Below, in pieces: positions 22,253 to 33,864 of a stretch of 64,000 bases of DNA. How positions within the stretch are numbered: position 1 is the stretch's first letter; the number at the start of each line of letters is the position of its first letter. The notes under the pieces were generated by a model. It saw only the letters and a list, made by a program, of their open reading frames with translations. It searched no databases and was not told where the DNA came from. A program made the translations under genes and the position numbers. The stretch comes from Icerya purchasi. Its lineage: Eukaryota > Arthropoda > Insecta > Hemiptera > Monophlebidae. Location: positions 383,556,760-383,620,759 of the forward strand of contig CM077116.1 in the NCBI GenBank assembly GCA_039619475.1, read 5' to 3'.

Positions 22253-24739
22253 ACGTGCAAATGCAGATTTGAATAAAGGTAACGAAACACCCAAAGCGCG
22301 ATTTACAAACTCTACTGACGGAATTTGATACTCTTTAACCAATATGCAGCTTTCGTTACCGTGCAAAAAGTAGTAGCATGTTGAATTGATCTATCCGTAT
22401 TGTCACTCAGAAAACAGTGAAGAAAAAAAAATAACAATAAAACAAATAAATAAAAAATAGTTTTCTTAAGAACAATACTGATGCTTGAAGATTTACTCTA
22501 AAAATTTAATGGAAATACGCTAAAAAGTAAAAAATAATTACTTCATAAACGATAATACGAGCATACTTTTTGACCATAAAGCATATCTTAAAGAAGGGAT
22601 ATTATTCTTAAACAATACTAACAATGGCCTTAATTTAAGTGCCGCTAATCCAAATTGCAACAATTAATTAAATGTGCCCGATGTGTTTCTCATGCACTTG
22701 GCTTATAGCAGAAAACGAGTGTGTATTATTATTACTTATTTAATGCAGTTTTTTTGGCATTTTTGCAATTTAAATTACAGCGAAATTTTAATTAAGAATA
22801 TTCTTAATGTATAAAAAATATATGTTAACTTTTATCGAGTAAGTGTTTTTCAGTTTTTAGTGGACTTTTAATGAATTTTTACAGTAAACCTTTAAGTATC
22901 GGTGTTTTTCAAGAAAATTATTATTATTATTATTATTATTATTATTTTTAGGATAAGTATTTTCGAGCGATAATGCAGATAGACCAACTCAAAATGCTGC
23001 TACTGTTGATACGGTAGAAAGCTAGAGTTATTGGTTATTTCTTTCTACGCAGACGTGCATTTGTCTCTCTCTGCAACTTTAATGGTTTTGCGCTTCTACT
23101 GGTTGTGCATCGCGATTAGTGAAAAATTAATTTCTTCTCGTGTGTATTATTTTTTTAAATTAACCTACAACCGTTTATGTCCGGTGTTTAATAATCTTTT
23201 CTTTAGAATGCACGCAGTTACGCTGCAGTCATATTGGAAGCTTTAAATGTTGTTCGACAGCACAAATCGTTGACCCAATCCTCGATCCATTTTTCGGACG
23301 AGGAAACAAATTTTTTCGCTATTTATCGTCTGGTATCTTGCTTAAATTTACATCTTTAGAACACGATTTTTCGGCGTCGAATGCTGGTTTGACGACATTT
23401 TTGTTCCGCTTCCGTTATTTGTTAATTTCATACGATGTTTATCTCCGGTCGACAAGCACGCGTTTAGTTTTTTTCTTTTTTAAAGCCTATACATCTTTCT
23501 CGGTTCCTGTTCACTCCGCTAACAAGGTCCAGCTGACTAACCTACGAGCGTCATCGATGTAAAGTGAGTCCTACTTGATAATGTCGATGCTGTGGAATTA
23601 AAAGATGTTCTTAAGGATGGGTATTAACGGAATATAGCGAGTCAATTCTTTTGCCCTTTTGAATTTTACAGATTTTAGCGTATCTAACCATTGACACCGT
23701 TTTTTGTAGCCTATTTTTACCGCGTTCCTGTAAATAATATAAAACATCGGCGATGATGTCTAACAGAAACCTTTTCGAATTTGCGTAGTATCTAAATATT
23801 AACTTGTCGTCTGTGTCCGATATATGCTTTTCATTGGTTCTGAGATCACGCGGACTTATTGCTACGTCTTCCAACAATTTTACAAGTGAGTCTCGTACTG
23901 AACGCCATCGTTCATCTAAATTATAATATTTTTCGCATTTCCGCTGCATCACTTACGAGCCTGATTGATCTATAGTAGTTGTTTGTTTTCGAAAATATTT
24001 CATTTAATACATTTACCGGGTTTCTCACTTGCAAGTTACTTCCCTGACTATTATTTCATCAGGGCCCATTTGCGCGCTTTCATTAATTTAATCGGATGCT
24101 ATTATATGTCTTGGTATTGGCCAAAAAAAAAACAACAAAACAATCCCGATACGGTATGCATTAATCTTAGTTAGCTGTTATCGCCACATGAGTCAGTAAC
24201 AAACTTTGACGATCCGGTGTGTGTAATTTTTCGTCGACGTCAGTATCGTCAAGCTGGTCGCTGTTGTGATTGCAGTTCCTTCCGAAATCTATATAGCGCA
24301 TTTCCTTAAGTAAAAATTACAGGAATTATGTATGATTTTCCCGACATTTTTCCTTATCTTCGAATTTTCACCAAATGGTGGTTTTTACTTTAACCTTTTA
24401 ACGCGCTAATTAATTACTAGATATCTCACTTTATTTTGTAATTTTTGACCATCTTGAATAGTTATCTTTTAAATTATCCTCCTTTAATTTTTTTTTTTTT
24501 CGTACTTCAAATAATATATTTATTTAATAATATTACATACGATGAAACTTAAAGTGGCAATCTAATTTAATGCGACTTCTATTTACGGAGTTTCACGCAT
24601 TGATTTTTACGATTTTAATCGTTTTATAATAATAACCAGAAAAATTATACAAAATTAAATTAAATTAATCTCCTTAATATAGCGGATTATAAGTAGATAT
24701 TTATCATTCATCATAATTTCTGTAATATATATATATATT
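22253..24739. other. no recognised gene; (ATT)n tract
   Basis: Contains (TTA)n at 22918-22946. The minus frame 23611-23952 (113 codons, charged, ordinary amino-acid composition) is the most gene-like open frame here, but I recognise no domain and see no supporting exon signals. Plus frames at 23031-23562 are phenylalanine-rich and probably random. Confidence 0.35.
22918..22946. repeat. (TTA)n microsatellite
   Basis: About ten TTA units. Confidence 0.9.
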
Positions 24740-24932
24740 AAATAAATTACACGATTATGAAACAACATATTAATTAATTCATTATTAAGTTACTGACGCG
24801 TTTCGAAGATATTATAATTATTAATATATATTATATTAATAGTTTTAATAACATTCCGTGACCATGAAGTTTTGTCTTGTCGGTATAATTTTTAATGAAT
24901 TAGCAAATTGTTTCATAATAGTATAATTTTTA
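24740..24932. repeat. inverted-repeat element with GAAACGCGTC motif
   Basis: Arms 24740-24805 and about 24862-24932 face each other (ATTATGAAACAA outermost; AATTCATTA internal). Read outward, the left arm carries CTTCGAAACGCGTC and the right arm GACCATGAAGTTTTGTCTT, the two halves of the motif found complete at 35762 and 36363. The sequence is interpreted as paired remnants of Penelope-like terminal repeats. No coding sequence. Confidence 0.55.
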
Positions 24933-25127
24933 TATTATAAGTTTATATAGCAGATTATGCTTGTTTTTTTTTTTTGTTATTTATTTCTTCGATAGCTAGC
25001 TTATTGAATATTTTAAATCCATTGTTTACTAATTCTTCCGTTTTTCAGTCTAAAACAATATCTCTACAATTACATATGCTCGCAACACATCGTATCAGTT
25101 CCTGTTTCTCTAGTATCAAGTTTGCTT

Positions 25128-25175
<48 letters not shown>

Positions 25176-26189
25176 TTTAAAACCATCATGGTATCGATAA
25201 TTAATACGTTGTATATTGTACAGATCAGAAGTGAACTAATTATTATTGAATCTAATTATCGCTTAAAGGGAAAAAGGTGTAGAACGGCGTTTTTGCAGTG
25301 ATTTTCATGAATTTAACACATAAAGAATTTATATAATTTATCAATATTGTAAGGTCACTTTATACATATATTTAAGAATAAATTCTGAAATTTTCAAAAA
25401 TTTTCCTCTACAATTAACGGAGATATTAGCTGCCGCACCTGAACAGTTTGTGTACATCTTATTTTCATCCGAAATCAATTGCACAAAGAATATATATATA
25501 TTTTTTATATGTGTCTCTTCTATGTGAACCTCGCTCCCCCCAAAAAAATTGAAAATTAGTAGTTTTTAGAGGTATGTAAACATAAAGCATGACCATTTTT
25601 TACCATTTTTTTATACTTTTTTTTTTTACAATAAAAAAATACTTTAAATAAAGATATTGTTTAGGATTTAAGTTCAAATAGAGAGCGCATTTATATAAAG
25701 AAACTATGTATATTCCAAATTTCAAAATGATCGATTAAAAACTTTTTAAGCTAGAGTGTACAGAAATTCGAAAAAAGTCGTTTCGAGAAAAACGAGTATT
25801 ACATACTACGCGCTTCGACCCCTTTTGTTAACGAAGGGCACTCGCTTAATCGGTTATAACCATTTTAGAACGGATTGGAATTTTGTTTTGAAATTTCAAG
25901 AGTATGTTTTTGAATATAGCTTTACAAGCAATTTATGGGGAAAAAATTGTATACCTATTTCCTCCCTTAAAGGAAAATAGTCGTATGTTAAACGATTATA
26001 TAACTCTATTCGACATTGTTTTATGTAATATTGGTTAATTTTAAATTAGTCGTGTATAATTTTTTTATGATTAAATTTGTGTATCGTATCGATGCTGCTT
26101 TTAATTTTAAAAAAAGTTAATATGTTTCCATATTTCTACGTGTCTGCAGGAATTATTCTCCTGTTACTACTATTGATGCCGAATAGCTC
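24933..26189. other. no recognised gene; TA repeats
   Basis: Contains (TA)n at 25131-25166 and AT-rich sequence with A/T runs. The frame at 25756-25980 shows no motif. Confidence 0.4.
25131..25166. repeat. (TA)n microsatellite
   Basis: About 18 TA units. Confidence 0.9.
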
Positions 26190-26480
26190 GTTGTTTTGTA
26201 TGCTTTAATCATTTTGAATGTCTATGATTCTTCGAAATGATCTTATTAATGTTTTAAATTTGTTTAAACATTTCGATATTAATTATATTCGCTATTATGG
26301 ATATTTATAAAGTATTATTCCTTTTTTGTAATTTAATCTATTATCACTATTGGGCTGTTTATTAAATATACACATAAATTAGATTATTCTATTTTTGTGC
26401 GTTAAATTGTAAAATTTTAAACCATTCTCAATTGTTACCCTCAAATGTTTCACGCTTAATATTGATGTCGTATTTTGTTA
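26190..26480 (-). pseudogene. decayed LINE-like fragment, related to 39190-39560
   Basis: This stretch and 39190-39500 share blocks in the same order (TTTATAAAGTATTATTCCTT; TTTTGTAATTTA-TCTATTAT; GTTAAATTCTTTG-type). In the second copy the minus strand adds VDDISIMNS, resembling an RT catalytic box. On that basis I regard both as remains of one retrotransposon. The reading frame here is badly broken. Confidence 0.3.
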
Positions 26481-27025
26481 AGTTCAATTCTTTGTTTTTA
26501 AATTTGTTATTGTTGTCTTAAATTAAAATTTTTCTTTTACTTCTTCGCCTCTCCTTTTGATTTCTCATCCTGGTTCATTATTTTTCCGCTTTTACTTTTC
26601 CAGTTAACGTTTGTTTATTTAATATCCCGTCTCTTTTCCTTTTCCCCCTAATTTCAAATTAATAAAATTAAATTTCGCATTACTTTTTTTCTTCTTTCTT
26701 CGTAATATTCGTGTCGAAATTCGTTTATATTTTAATCATTTTATTCTTTCTTAAATATTTATAATGTTATTAAATTAAATTAGTTCGTACACCGGAATCG
26801 TTAGAAATGGGTAGACCTTTATTTAAAGGGATGACTACATCGGCTTTTGTTTAAACAGCATGGCTTTTTAGTCTGCAACAGGTAGTGGGAAATGTTGCAC
26901 GTGCGAATGCCGACGTCAGCCCTTGTGTGTGCGTTTTGCCGATTAGAAATACGAGTTTAAGTGTTTTGTAAAAGCGTATAAAAAAAATAAATATATATAC
27001 CTATATATACATATATATATATATA
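26481..27025. other. no recognised feature
   Basis: AT-rich, with TA repeats at 26991-27025 into which the Tc1-like element inserted. Confidence 0.4.
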
Positions 27026-28655
27026 CAGTGAGTCCCGTAAATATTCGTACACCGACGAGAAAAATGGAAAAGCGTTCATAAAACAACGAAAAAAAAAATT
27101 TTAATGACGAGAAACACATATGGATACTCGTAGGTATGACTTTCTGTGTAATATAATGAAAGACAAAAAGTAAAAAAAAAAATCGTACATCACACTTGTA
27201 AATGGAAAAAAAAGGAAAGAGTTGAATAGAGCACATCACAAAAATATTCGTACAACACCAAAAAAATGTTCTTGATATTTCGTTTGAAGACCTCGAGCCT
27301 TAACTACTGCTTCCAACCGACGTGGCATGGACGACACTAATTTTTGGCAATATTCCACAGGAAGTTTCTTCCATTCGGCTAAGAGACGTTCTTTCAAATG
27401 ATCTATGTTCTGAATTGGTGATTCACGAAGTTTCTTGTGAAGGTAATCCCACACGTGTTCGATGGGGTTGCAGTCTGGGGACTGAGCAGGGGTAGACATT
27501 CACGGGTATAAAGCGCGGTATGCTTTGGATCGTTATCCTGGTAAAAATAAAATGTGTTGTTCGCAATTCCAAATTTTTCAGCAGCTGGGCGTAAATTATT
27601 ACGTAAAATGTCCACCTACGTTTCCTTATTTATCCGGTCTTCAATAAAGATGAGTGAACCTACCCCATATGATGAGAAACAGTCTTTAACCATTACTCCT
27701 CCGCCTCCATGTTTCACAGTTGTTACAAGGTTCTTCGAATTTAATTCCATCTTTGATTTGCGCCATACTTTCTGTCGCCCACCACCACTAAAAAGGTTAA
27801 ATTTAGACTCATCGCTGAATATAACGTTTTTCCAGAAACTATCGGGGACTGTCTGATACTTCATCGCAAACTGATACCTCTTTTTCTTATTCTATTTACT
27901 TATAAACGATTCCCTTCTGACGCCATGATACCCATGTTTTCTTAGCGATCTACGAATCGTTTCGGCAGAAACCGTTTTGAATAATAGCATTTACTTCCGT
28001 CGCGAGTTTCGGGGCACTCAGTTGTGGATTCTGGCCAACCTTACCGACACTATACCGTTCATTACGCGCGGAAAACTTCCTTGGTCTGCCCTTTTGTGGA
28101 ATTGACTCAGTGCGATTCTCCTGTACATATCGACGGATAATGTATTGGCAAATACTACGAGGTAGTTCGAGTAACTGAGCTATTGTGAATTTAATGACTT
28201 ACCTTTTGTATAGTGATGAATGACTAGTTTTCGAATTTCCAAAGACGTATTTCGACACTTTCGCGGCACTGTTACTCGTACTTGATGCACTGCACTCGTG
28301 ACTCGCACACGGTATGATCGTTTGTCGTGAAATTACGACTCAGCGCTCTGTACCCTGCCGGATGCAGCCGGATTTTCAACATTCGTTTTGGGAAAACCCC
28401 AAGTGTAACATTGCGCACTGCGTTCCGTTGTACGTATATTTTTGTGACGTGTTCATTTCAGCTCTTTTCTTTTTGATTTGTATACAAGCGTGATATGTGA
28501 TCCTTTTTTTTACTTTTTGTCTTTCATTATGCTTCGCAGGAAGTCATACCTATCAGTTCATATTCCTATTTTCCGTCATTAAAGTTGTTTTTCGTTGATT
28601 TATAGACGCTTTTCCATTTTTATCGTTGGTGTACGAATATTTATGAGACTCACTG
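27026..28655 (-). mobile_element. Tc1/mariner-type element, complete ends, inactive
   Basis: Termini are inverted: CAGTGAGTCCCGTAAATATT at the left and, reading inward from the right, CAGTGAGTCTCATAAATATT, both continuing with CGTACACC and ending around GGAAAAGCGT (about 55 bp). Both ends are flanked by TA (27024-27025, 28656-28657), the obligatory Tc1/mariner target. Length 1630 bp is normal for the superfamily. The single transposase gene runs on the minus strand and is disrupted. Confidence 0.92.
27236..28300 (-). pseudogene. Tc1-like transposase (DDE), disrupted
   Basis: Reading from 28300 down: a helix-turn-helix region starting VPRKCRNTSLEIRKLVIHHY; a GRPRKFSAR motif between the two DNA-binding helices; FSDESKFNLF with the first catalytic Asp (27616-27864 frame); FYFYQDNDPKHT with the second (27403-27615); SPDCNPIEHVWDYL with the Glu (27236-27499). 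Family length is about 340 residues, which fits. Defects: stops in the N-terminal part, one in-frame stop at 27616-27618, and a frameshift near 27490 between the second Asp and the Glu. The protein would cut and rejoin TA sites if intact; this copy cannot. Confidence 0.9.
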
Positions 28656-28833
28656 TATATATACATACATATATGTATATACATATGTATAAGGGGCGAG
28701 TTTATCGTTTCGTATATATTTTGAGATTCATTTTCGTTATGCTACATTATTTTATGCGTAAAATTATCCGTCGAAATTTTCTTTCTATCTACACATACAT
28801 ATACGTTTTTCATTGTTCGGCTGCAGTGACAAT
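28656..28833. other. short gap between the Tc1 element and the palindrome
   Basis: TA-rich; nothing recognised. Confidence 0.4.
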
Positions 28834-28845
28834 ACAAATAAAGGG
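28834..28845. repeat. 12-bp target-site duplication, left (copy A)
   Basis: ACAAATAAAGGG, identical to 29339-29350. Confidence 0.8.
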
Positions 28846-29338
28846 CCAATAATATGTAAATAAATAAATGAATGTTCAAAAATTGCAGTTACTAACTGTT
28901 ATAATATGTTAAAACCGAATTTTATTCAATATATTCACATACATATGTATAACATTAATTATTTATAAATAAATATAAATTAATTTCACTAACAACATCT
29001 AAAAAACTTTATGAACATTTAAAAATTATATAAAACGTATTTAAATCTTCTCGTCCGACTGGTTTCGTCAATTGTTTGACATATTCATGGCGTGACGAGA
29101 AGATTTAAATATGTTTTATGTAATTTTTAAATGTTCATAAAGTTTTTTAGATGTTGTTAGTGAAATTAATTTATGTTTTATTTATAAATAATTAATGTTA
29201 TACATATGTGAATATAATGAATAAAATTCGGTTTTAACATAGTGATAACAGTTAGTAACTACAATTTTTGGACATTCATTTATTTATTTACTTATTATTA
29301 ACAGTTTACAAGCAGTTTACGGAAGAAAAATACTTATA
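28846..29338 (+). mobile_element. palindromic element with 3' tail (copy A, 493 bp)
   Basis: Left arm about 28848-29055 and right arm 29094-29299 are near-perfect inverted copies around a 38-bp centre. Beyond the right arm lies a unique tail of about 39 bp ending CGGAAGAAAAATACTTATA, shared with copy B (16357-16499). Perfect 12-bp duplications flank the whole. No coding capacity. A transcript would fold into a hairpin of over 200 bp. The asymmetric tail shows the unit is more than its inverted repeat; mechanism unknown. Confidence 0.85.
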
Positions 29339-29350
29339 ACAAATAAAGGG
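29339..29350. repeat. 12-bp target-site duplication, right (copy A)
   Basis: ACAAATAAAGGG, perfect match to 28834-28845. Confidence 0.8.
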
Positions 29351-30016
29351 GATTCATGTAGACTTTGTTTGTTTTTGTTCGTCCAATTATCTGCGTTAGA
29401 AAGAACAAGGACGGGGGAGTAAATTGATGACAAATATGCTATAACTCAGGTGTTCATTAAAATACTTAAGGAAATAATAAAGAAGGAAAAACTCGGGGAA
29501 AGAAACAGGAAAATAAAGGAATACCTTCAGGAAGAAGGTTCGGCCCTGGGGTTATATGATAATTATTTCTTGCTATTAGCTTTATTTTGTTTACTTCATT
29601 AATTTTTTGTTTGTGGTTGAATGGAGTGTTATGTAATCTAAATAATTGAGCTAAAAAGCGGCCAATATTTATGTTTAATTGGATGATTGGATGAGTAATT
29701 AATTGTAGTATGAGTTGTTGTCTTTTTTTCTATAAATATCGTATATTAAAGTATTATTTTCTATTATTAATGTTAAGTATAAATAATTGATTTTTTTTAT
29801 AACCGATTTCTATTGTATATTGTAATTGTTTATTGATTGAATTAGGAAAATTTAAAAAATCGTTATATATAGTTGAATTATTATTATGTTGAAATATTAC
29901 AAAGAATATCATCAACGCATCTCTTGTAAAAAATAATATTATACTTATTTAAGTTTTTAGATATTATATTATCTTCATAATGCTGAAATAAGATTTCAGA
30001 AATAATAGACGAAATA
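29351..30016. other. no recognised feature
   Basis: AT-rich DNA without motifs or repeats that I can define. Confidence 0.4.
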
Positions 30017-30024
30017 GGTGAGGC

Positions 30025-30310
30025 CAGGGCCGTATCTGAGAAAGGATTTCAGGGTTCAACCCCCCGCCCCCCCGAAATGTCTGCGAAATAATAACTGTTT
30101 GAATTAAATGGCCGAAATTCAGAATAAATTTATTTCTTTTTAATTTTTGACAAAAGAAAAAAAAATTGAAATTTTTATGAATTCTATGGAAAGGACTATT
30201 TTTTATTTGTTTTTATTGTTTCAAATATTGCTTATACAGTAATTGACTACACAAGGCTTTAGTGTACTATTTATAAATAAATAATACACACGCGCATGCA
30301 CACACACACA

Positions 30311-30359
<49 letters not shown>

Positions 30360-30412
30360 TTATAAAAACATTTTCATAACCTCTCCCAAAATTTTGGTCT
30401 AGTGCGGCTCTG
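30025..30412. mobile_element. hAT-type MITE, 388 bp
   Basis: Ends are CAGGGCCGTATCTGA and, reading inward from the right, CAGAGCCGCACTAGA. Flanks GGTGAGGC (30017-30024) and GGTGAGCC (30413-30420) form an 8-bp duplication with one change. CAG-starting short TIRs with 8-bp duplications define hAT. The interior is AT-rich with CA and TA repeats at 30298-30355 and no coding sequence. Related to the element at 53383-53793 by its ends. Confidence 0.75.
30298..30356. repeat. (CA)n/(TA)n microsatellite inside the MITE
   Basis: CA-rich run followed by about 20 TA units. Confidence 0.85.
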
Positions 30413-30420
30413 GGTGAGCC

Positions 30421-31082
30421 CATAGGTAATCCAGTTTTTTGTATGTGATAGTTATTATTAAATTGAAAATAGTTTTATTATTTACTTTAAATTTTGGTGT
30501 AATTTACATTAAGGCAGAGTTTGTTGTATAATAAGTTTACTTTGTCTTCCCTCTTGCAGCATATTTACCTAATGTATCGTCATTTGCAACTTTTTATTTT
30601 CATTTAATAATACTTTATATTTTTTTTATTTATTTTTTTTTATTGTGCCGGTAATACCAACATAAACAACAGTGATCTTAACTTAAATTTAATATTAATT
30701 TATTTTATCTCCAATGAGACACTAAATTCAAACATAATAAATCTGTAAATACAATTATAACCAAATATACGCATATAGTAACCGAAAATAAAGAAGTGAT
30801 ATGTTCGAAAAGAGATACATCGTGCGTGAACTTTTTCAGCTGTTAGGTAATCGGGAGAGCGTTTCGACACCACTTCTTTCTTAGTCGACTAGGCGGATTA
30901 TCTGGAAGTTCAGATGAATACATTAGTAAACCTTCGGTCTAGGTACATTCCGAGGTACCGTACGCGATGAACTTGTGGAACTACTTTATTATTATTTTTT
31001 ATCGTTGGACATTCAGTTGTTCATTTTATGAATGTAATGTGTCGGCACTTGTCTGAATTAAAAATTCTTCTCCAAAACTAAA
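30421..31082. other. no clear feature; possible poly(T)-linked repeat
   Basis: At 30620-30720 a T-rich tract is followed by CCAACATAAAC and ATCTTAACTTAAATTT, faintly like the 3'-end repeat at 41682. Too diverged to call. Confidence 0.3.
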
Positions 31083-31690
31083 TAAAATACAAATATAACA
31101 AATAAAATGGTTATATATACTACTGAGAAAAGTCCATCTTCAGCTGGAAAATAGAATTAACAACATAAAAACCGGATAAATGTTGCCGGATAAAAAAATT
31201 TAAAACTCAAACATGAGAATGTGTCCCAAAAAAAAGTTATTAATGCGGAAATCGGTAGTAAAAGTTTAAGAAAAAAGAGAAATACATGTCACGGTTATGT
31301 AAGAAACACGGAGAAAACCAAAGAAAATAAAATTCGGGAAATACGAAATATACATATTATAAGAAAAGATTAAGAAGATAAAAATAAAAAATTAAAAAAA
31401 CTAGGCATAATCGAACGTGATAATAGACATGATTGGAAAACCCGGAGGATACGAAATATGCAGAAATAAAAAAGTAAAGAACAAGGGAAAAATTTGAAAA
31501 AATATTAAATTTTCGATTTCCTATTCGCGTTTTAAATTTTGGTAATTTATTCGTAACATACTAGTCCGTTTTCCGTTTCATGTTGCAAATTCGTTTTTCT
31601 AGCTGAAGATGGGCTTTAAAACGTTTCTGAGAATATTATAAAAAAAAAAATTTTATTTGTTATGTTTGTATCTTATTTTATTCCAAATTG
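31083..31690. repeat. inverted-repeat element with CTGAAGA motif
   Basis: The left arm (31083-31150) and right arm (about 31597-31690) are inverted: ATACAAATATAACAAATAAA faces TTTATTTGTTATGTTTGTAT. Each arm, read towards the outside, carries AGCTGAAGATGG followed by a short stem and, in the right arm, AAAACGTTTC. CTGAAGA fits the first conserved box (CTGANGA) of hammerhead ribozymes; the second box (GAAA) is mutated to AAAA. The interior is AT-rich and non-coding. Probably inverted Penelope-like terminal repeats. Confidence 0.55.
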
Positions 31691-31914
31691 CTGTGTCTTT
31701 AATTTTTTTATTTTTCGATTTTTCATAAATTCGATTTAAAATGCTTTTCATTTCTCGCGCAAATTTTACTTACTTTCATAGCCTTTTGTTATAACTTGTA
31801 ACGATTAGCATCTTTGCTTATTTTATTTCAGTCTTCAGAAATCCTAAGATGTCGATACGTTACTACTTTTTTTTTACGGAATTTCTACATCGTTTATTTA
31901 TCATTATAATATGA
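31691..31914. other. no recognised feature
   Basis: T-rich spacer between the inverted repeat and the LINE endonuclease fragment. Confidence 0.35.
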
Positions 31915-32240
31915 TCTAGTTGATTTCGAATGTCCACCTGGAGCAGCATGTCTACAGTCTTTTTTTGGACATTTAAATGACCTATTAATTATTTCGCATT
32001 CGTTATGTCGGTAAAATTAAAGCAAGCCATCTCTGAGATTAGCTGATTATGCTGTAATCGCGTTTTACCAATTTTAGCATTCAGGTCACCCATGATGACG
32101 ATTGATAATTCGTGACTTATTAATGTTAAATAAGATTTTGTATTGCGTCCAACTTTAACTTCATCGTTATATTTGGGATTTGCGGTTTGCGCGAACGTTC
32201 AACCCAACTTTCTTCTGTTGTATGTATGACAGATCGGGGG
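31915..32240 (-). pseudogene. LINE endonuclease (EEP/APE-type) fragment
   Basis: Minus strand from about 32230: NDEVKVGRNTKSYLTLISHE and then VIMGDLNAKIGKT (about 32045-32100), the catalytic GDFNAKIG motif of apurinic-type endonucleases in LINE ORF2. Further on NQLD at about 31918-31935 matches NQIDYI. The enzyme nicks target DNA to prime reverse transcription. Stops and frameshifts are present; no RT follows at lower coordinates. The style of motif suits the same LINE group as 17530 and 47690. Confidence 0.7.
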
Positions 32241-33419
32241 TATCCGAATAAAATTCATTACTACGCTATGGGTCGTTCCATTATCGACTCGAATACCAAT
32301 ACCATTACACTACTTTTGTGTCATATCAAATTAACAGAAGACGCCGCTTAACACGAACCGCAAAAACTCGTTACATAACTTTATAGTTATTAATAAAGTT
32401 ATCGGTTTGTCTGCGATTTTCGTAGTTATAGACAGAAACATTTATCTTTGTATCTACTTTAGCGCATGTATATAATCTGCTTAATTTTTCACCTGCCTGT
32501 TTCATTCACTTTTAGCCGGAAAACTGCTACGTTCGCGTTTGGTTTTTTGTTTTTTTCCTATAATGAGACTGTTTAAAGTTACGACATATTTAGAAAGTAG
32601 ATTACAGTTTAAATAAAAAATTTATAGCGAAATGTATACATGATATGGAATTTAAATAAAAATCGGGCAGACTGGGGACAATTGAAACACACTCCGAAAT
32701 AGTACTACTACCAGTTGTTTTTTTACTTATGTGAACAACCCCGGTATGAATTGTTTCAAACATGTAATTTACAATTAGTACTCGTTCGTCGATTAAAACC
32801 AACCAGGTGCAGAATAATTAAGAGAGTTTAGTGTTATGTTTTGAAAAATGTTGTACTTCGATTGTAATTGTGATTCATCGAAAAAAAAAAAAAAAAAAAA
32901 GGCAAATGTCCGATTTTTTTAATAGCCATTTTATTTTTTATCATTTGATCTGTCGATAGCGCTAATTAGTGTATTTGAAAAAAATTTAGTCAGTTTAGAA
33001 AATACGGCAATTTTGTTAAACTATCTACTACGGAAACAATTGAAACGGTAAACGCAGGTATAAAATTATACATTTTTCGGGTTCTTTTCTCTTATTCCAC
33101 TACATCTTTATTCGGCTCCAGTCAGTTCTGACCGTTATGGTCTGCGAGCTCTCTCCACTGTTTCTGTTCTTGAACTGTGTTAATCGCTGTTGTTATCGTA
33201 AGACGCACAGGTGAAAATCTAGAGAAAACATTGCTGCTCGACAAAGTCCCGGTACACGAGAAAGGGGCAGAGTTCCCACGCGTTGAACTGACTCCACCAC
33301 ATATAGTTCATTTTAAAATTAGTTAACTTACGCGTTGGTACGAGAACGTGTTAAATGGCATTGTTCATGGAACTATTTACAAACATTTTATTGAGTAGTA
33401 TAAAAACAATAAAAAGGTG
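32241..33419. other. no clear gene
   Basis: Contains an A-run at 32880-32900. ACAATTGAAAC occurs at 32678 and again at 33037, and inverted near 34730, possibly subterminal repeats of the Jerky-like element downstream. The minus strand at 33100-33190 reads WRELADHNGQN, too short to assign. Confidence 0.35.
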
Positions 33420-33610
33420 AAAACAAAAAGTTAGGGATATCGTTTTTTTTTTTTATTTAATTTTTTTTTGTTTTAAAAATAAGTTGTGGGTCTCACAGGG
33501 CAAATATGCCCATTGTGTGAGTGCCCAACACTCTTATTAACGTTTATTAAGAAAAATATTCAAAGTACAAAAATTACAACTATCTTAACTTATTCCATAA
33601 ATAACAATAC
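33420..33610 (-). repeat. poly(A)-tailed retroposon 3' end, copy 2
   Basis: Same block as copy 1: T-rich tract 33444-33470 (tail), then GTTGTGGGTCTCACAGGGC, loop, GCCCATTGTGTGAGTGCCCA and AACACTCTTATTAACGTTTA. The stem pair GAGC/GCTC of copy 1 is GGGC/GCCC here, a paired change. Minus-strand orientation. Confidence 0.75.
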
Positions 33611-33864
33611 TAATAAACCTATCATTATATTTAAGTAAGAGTATATATACATATGACAATACATAACATACGTCGTAATACGCATCTGTACACCAGTACA
33701 TGCAGACAGCTTAATATTTGTAATCGAAAAAAATCATGATCTGATAGAACTTAAAATGCAAGAAGAACACGACAGAGTCAAAACCAACAAACCGTAAAAA
33801 AAAAAAAAAAAAAAGAACCATAAAGAGTAGCGAGATAAAGGACGTAACTCGAACCTCAGTCTTA
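33611..33864. other. no recognised feature
   Basis: Spacer with an A-run at 33796-33815; no motif. Confidence 0.35.

Noticed and set aside
23611..23952. 113-codon minus-strand ORF as a gene
   Set aside because: Composition is plausible, but no domain is recognised and no neighbouring exon was found.
30620..30720. Fourth copy of the poly(A)-tailed 3'-end repeat
   Set aside because: Only short fragments are similar and the stem-loop is not preserved.
33100..33190. LINE C-terminal tail on the minus strand (WRELADHNGQN)
   Set aside because: Too short, and in the wrong order relative to the endonuclease fragment at 31915-32240.
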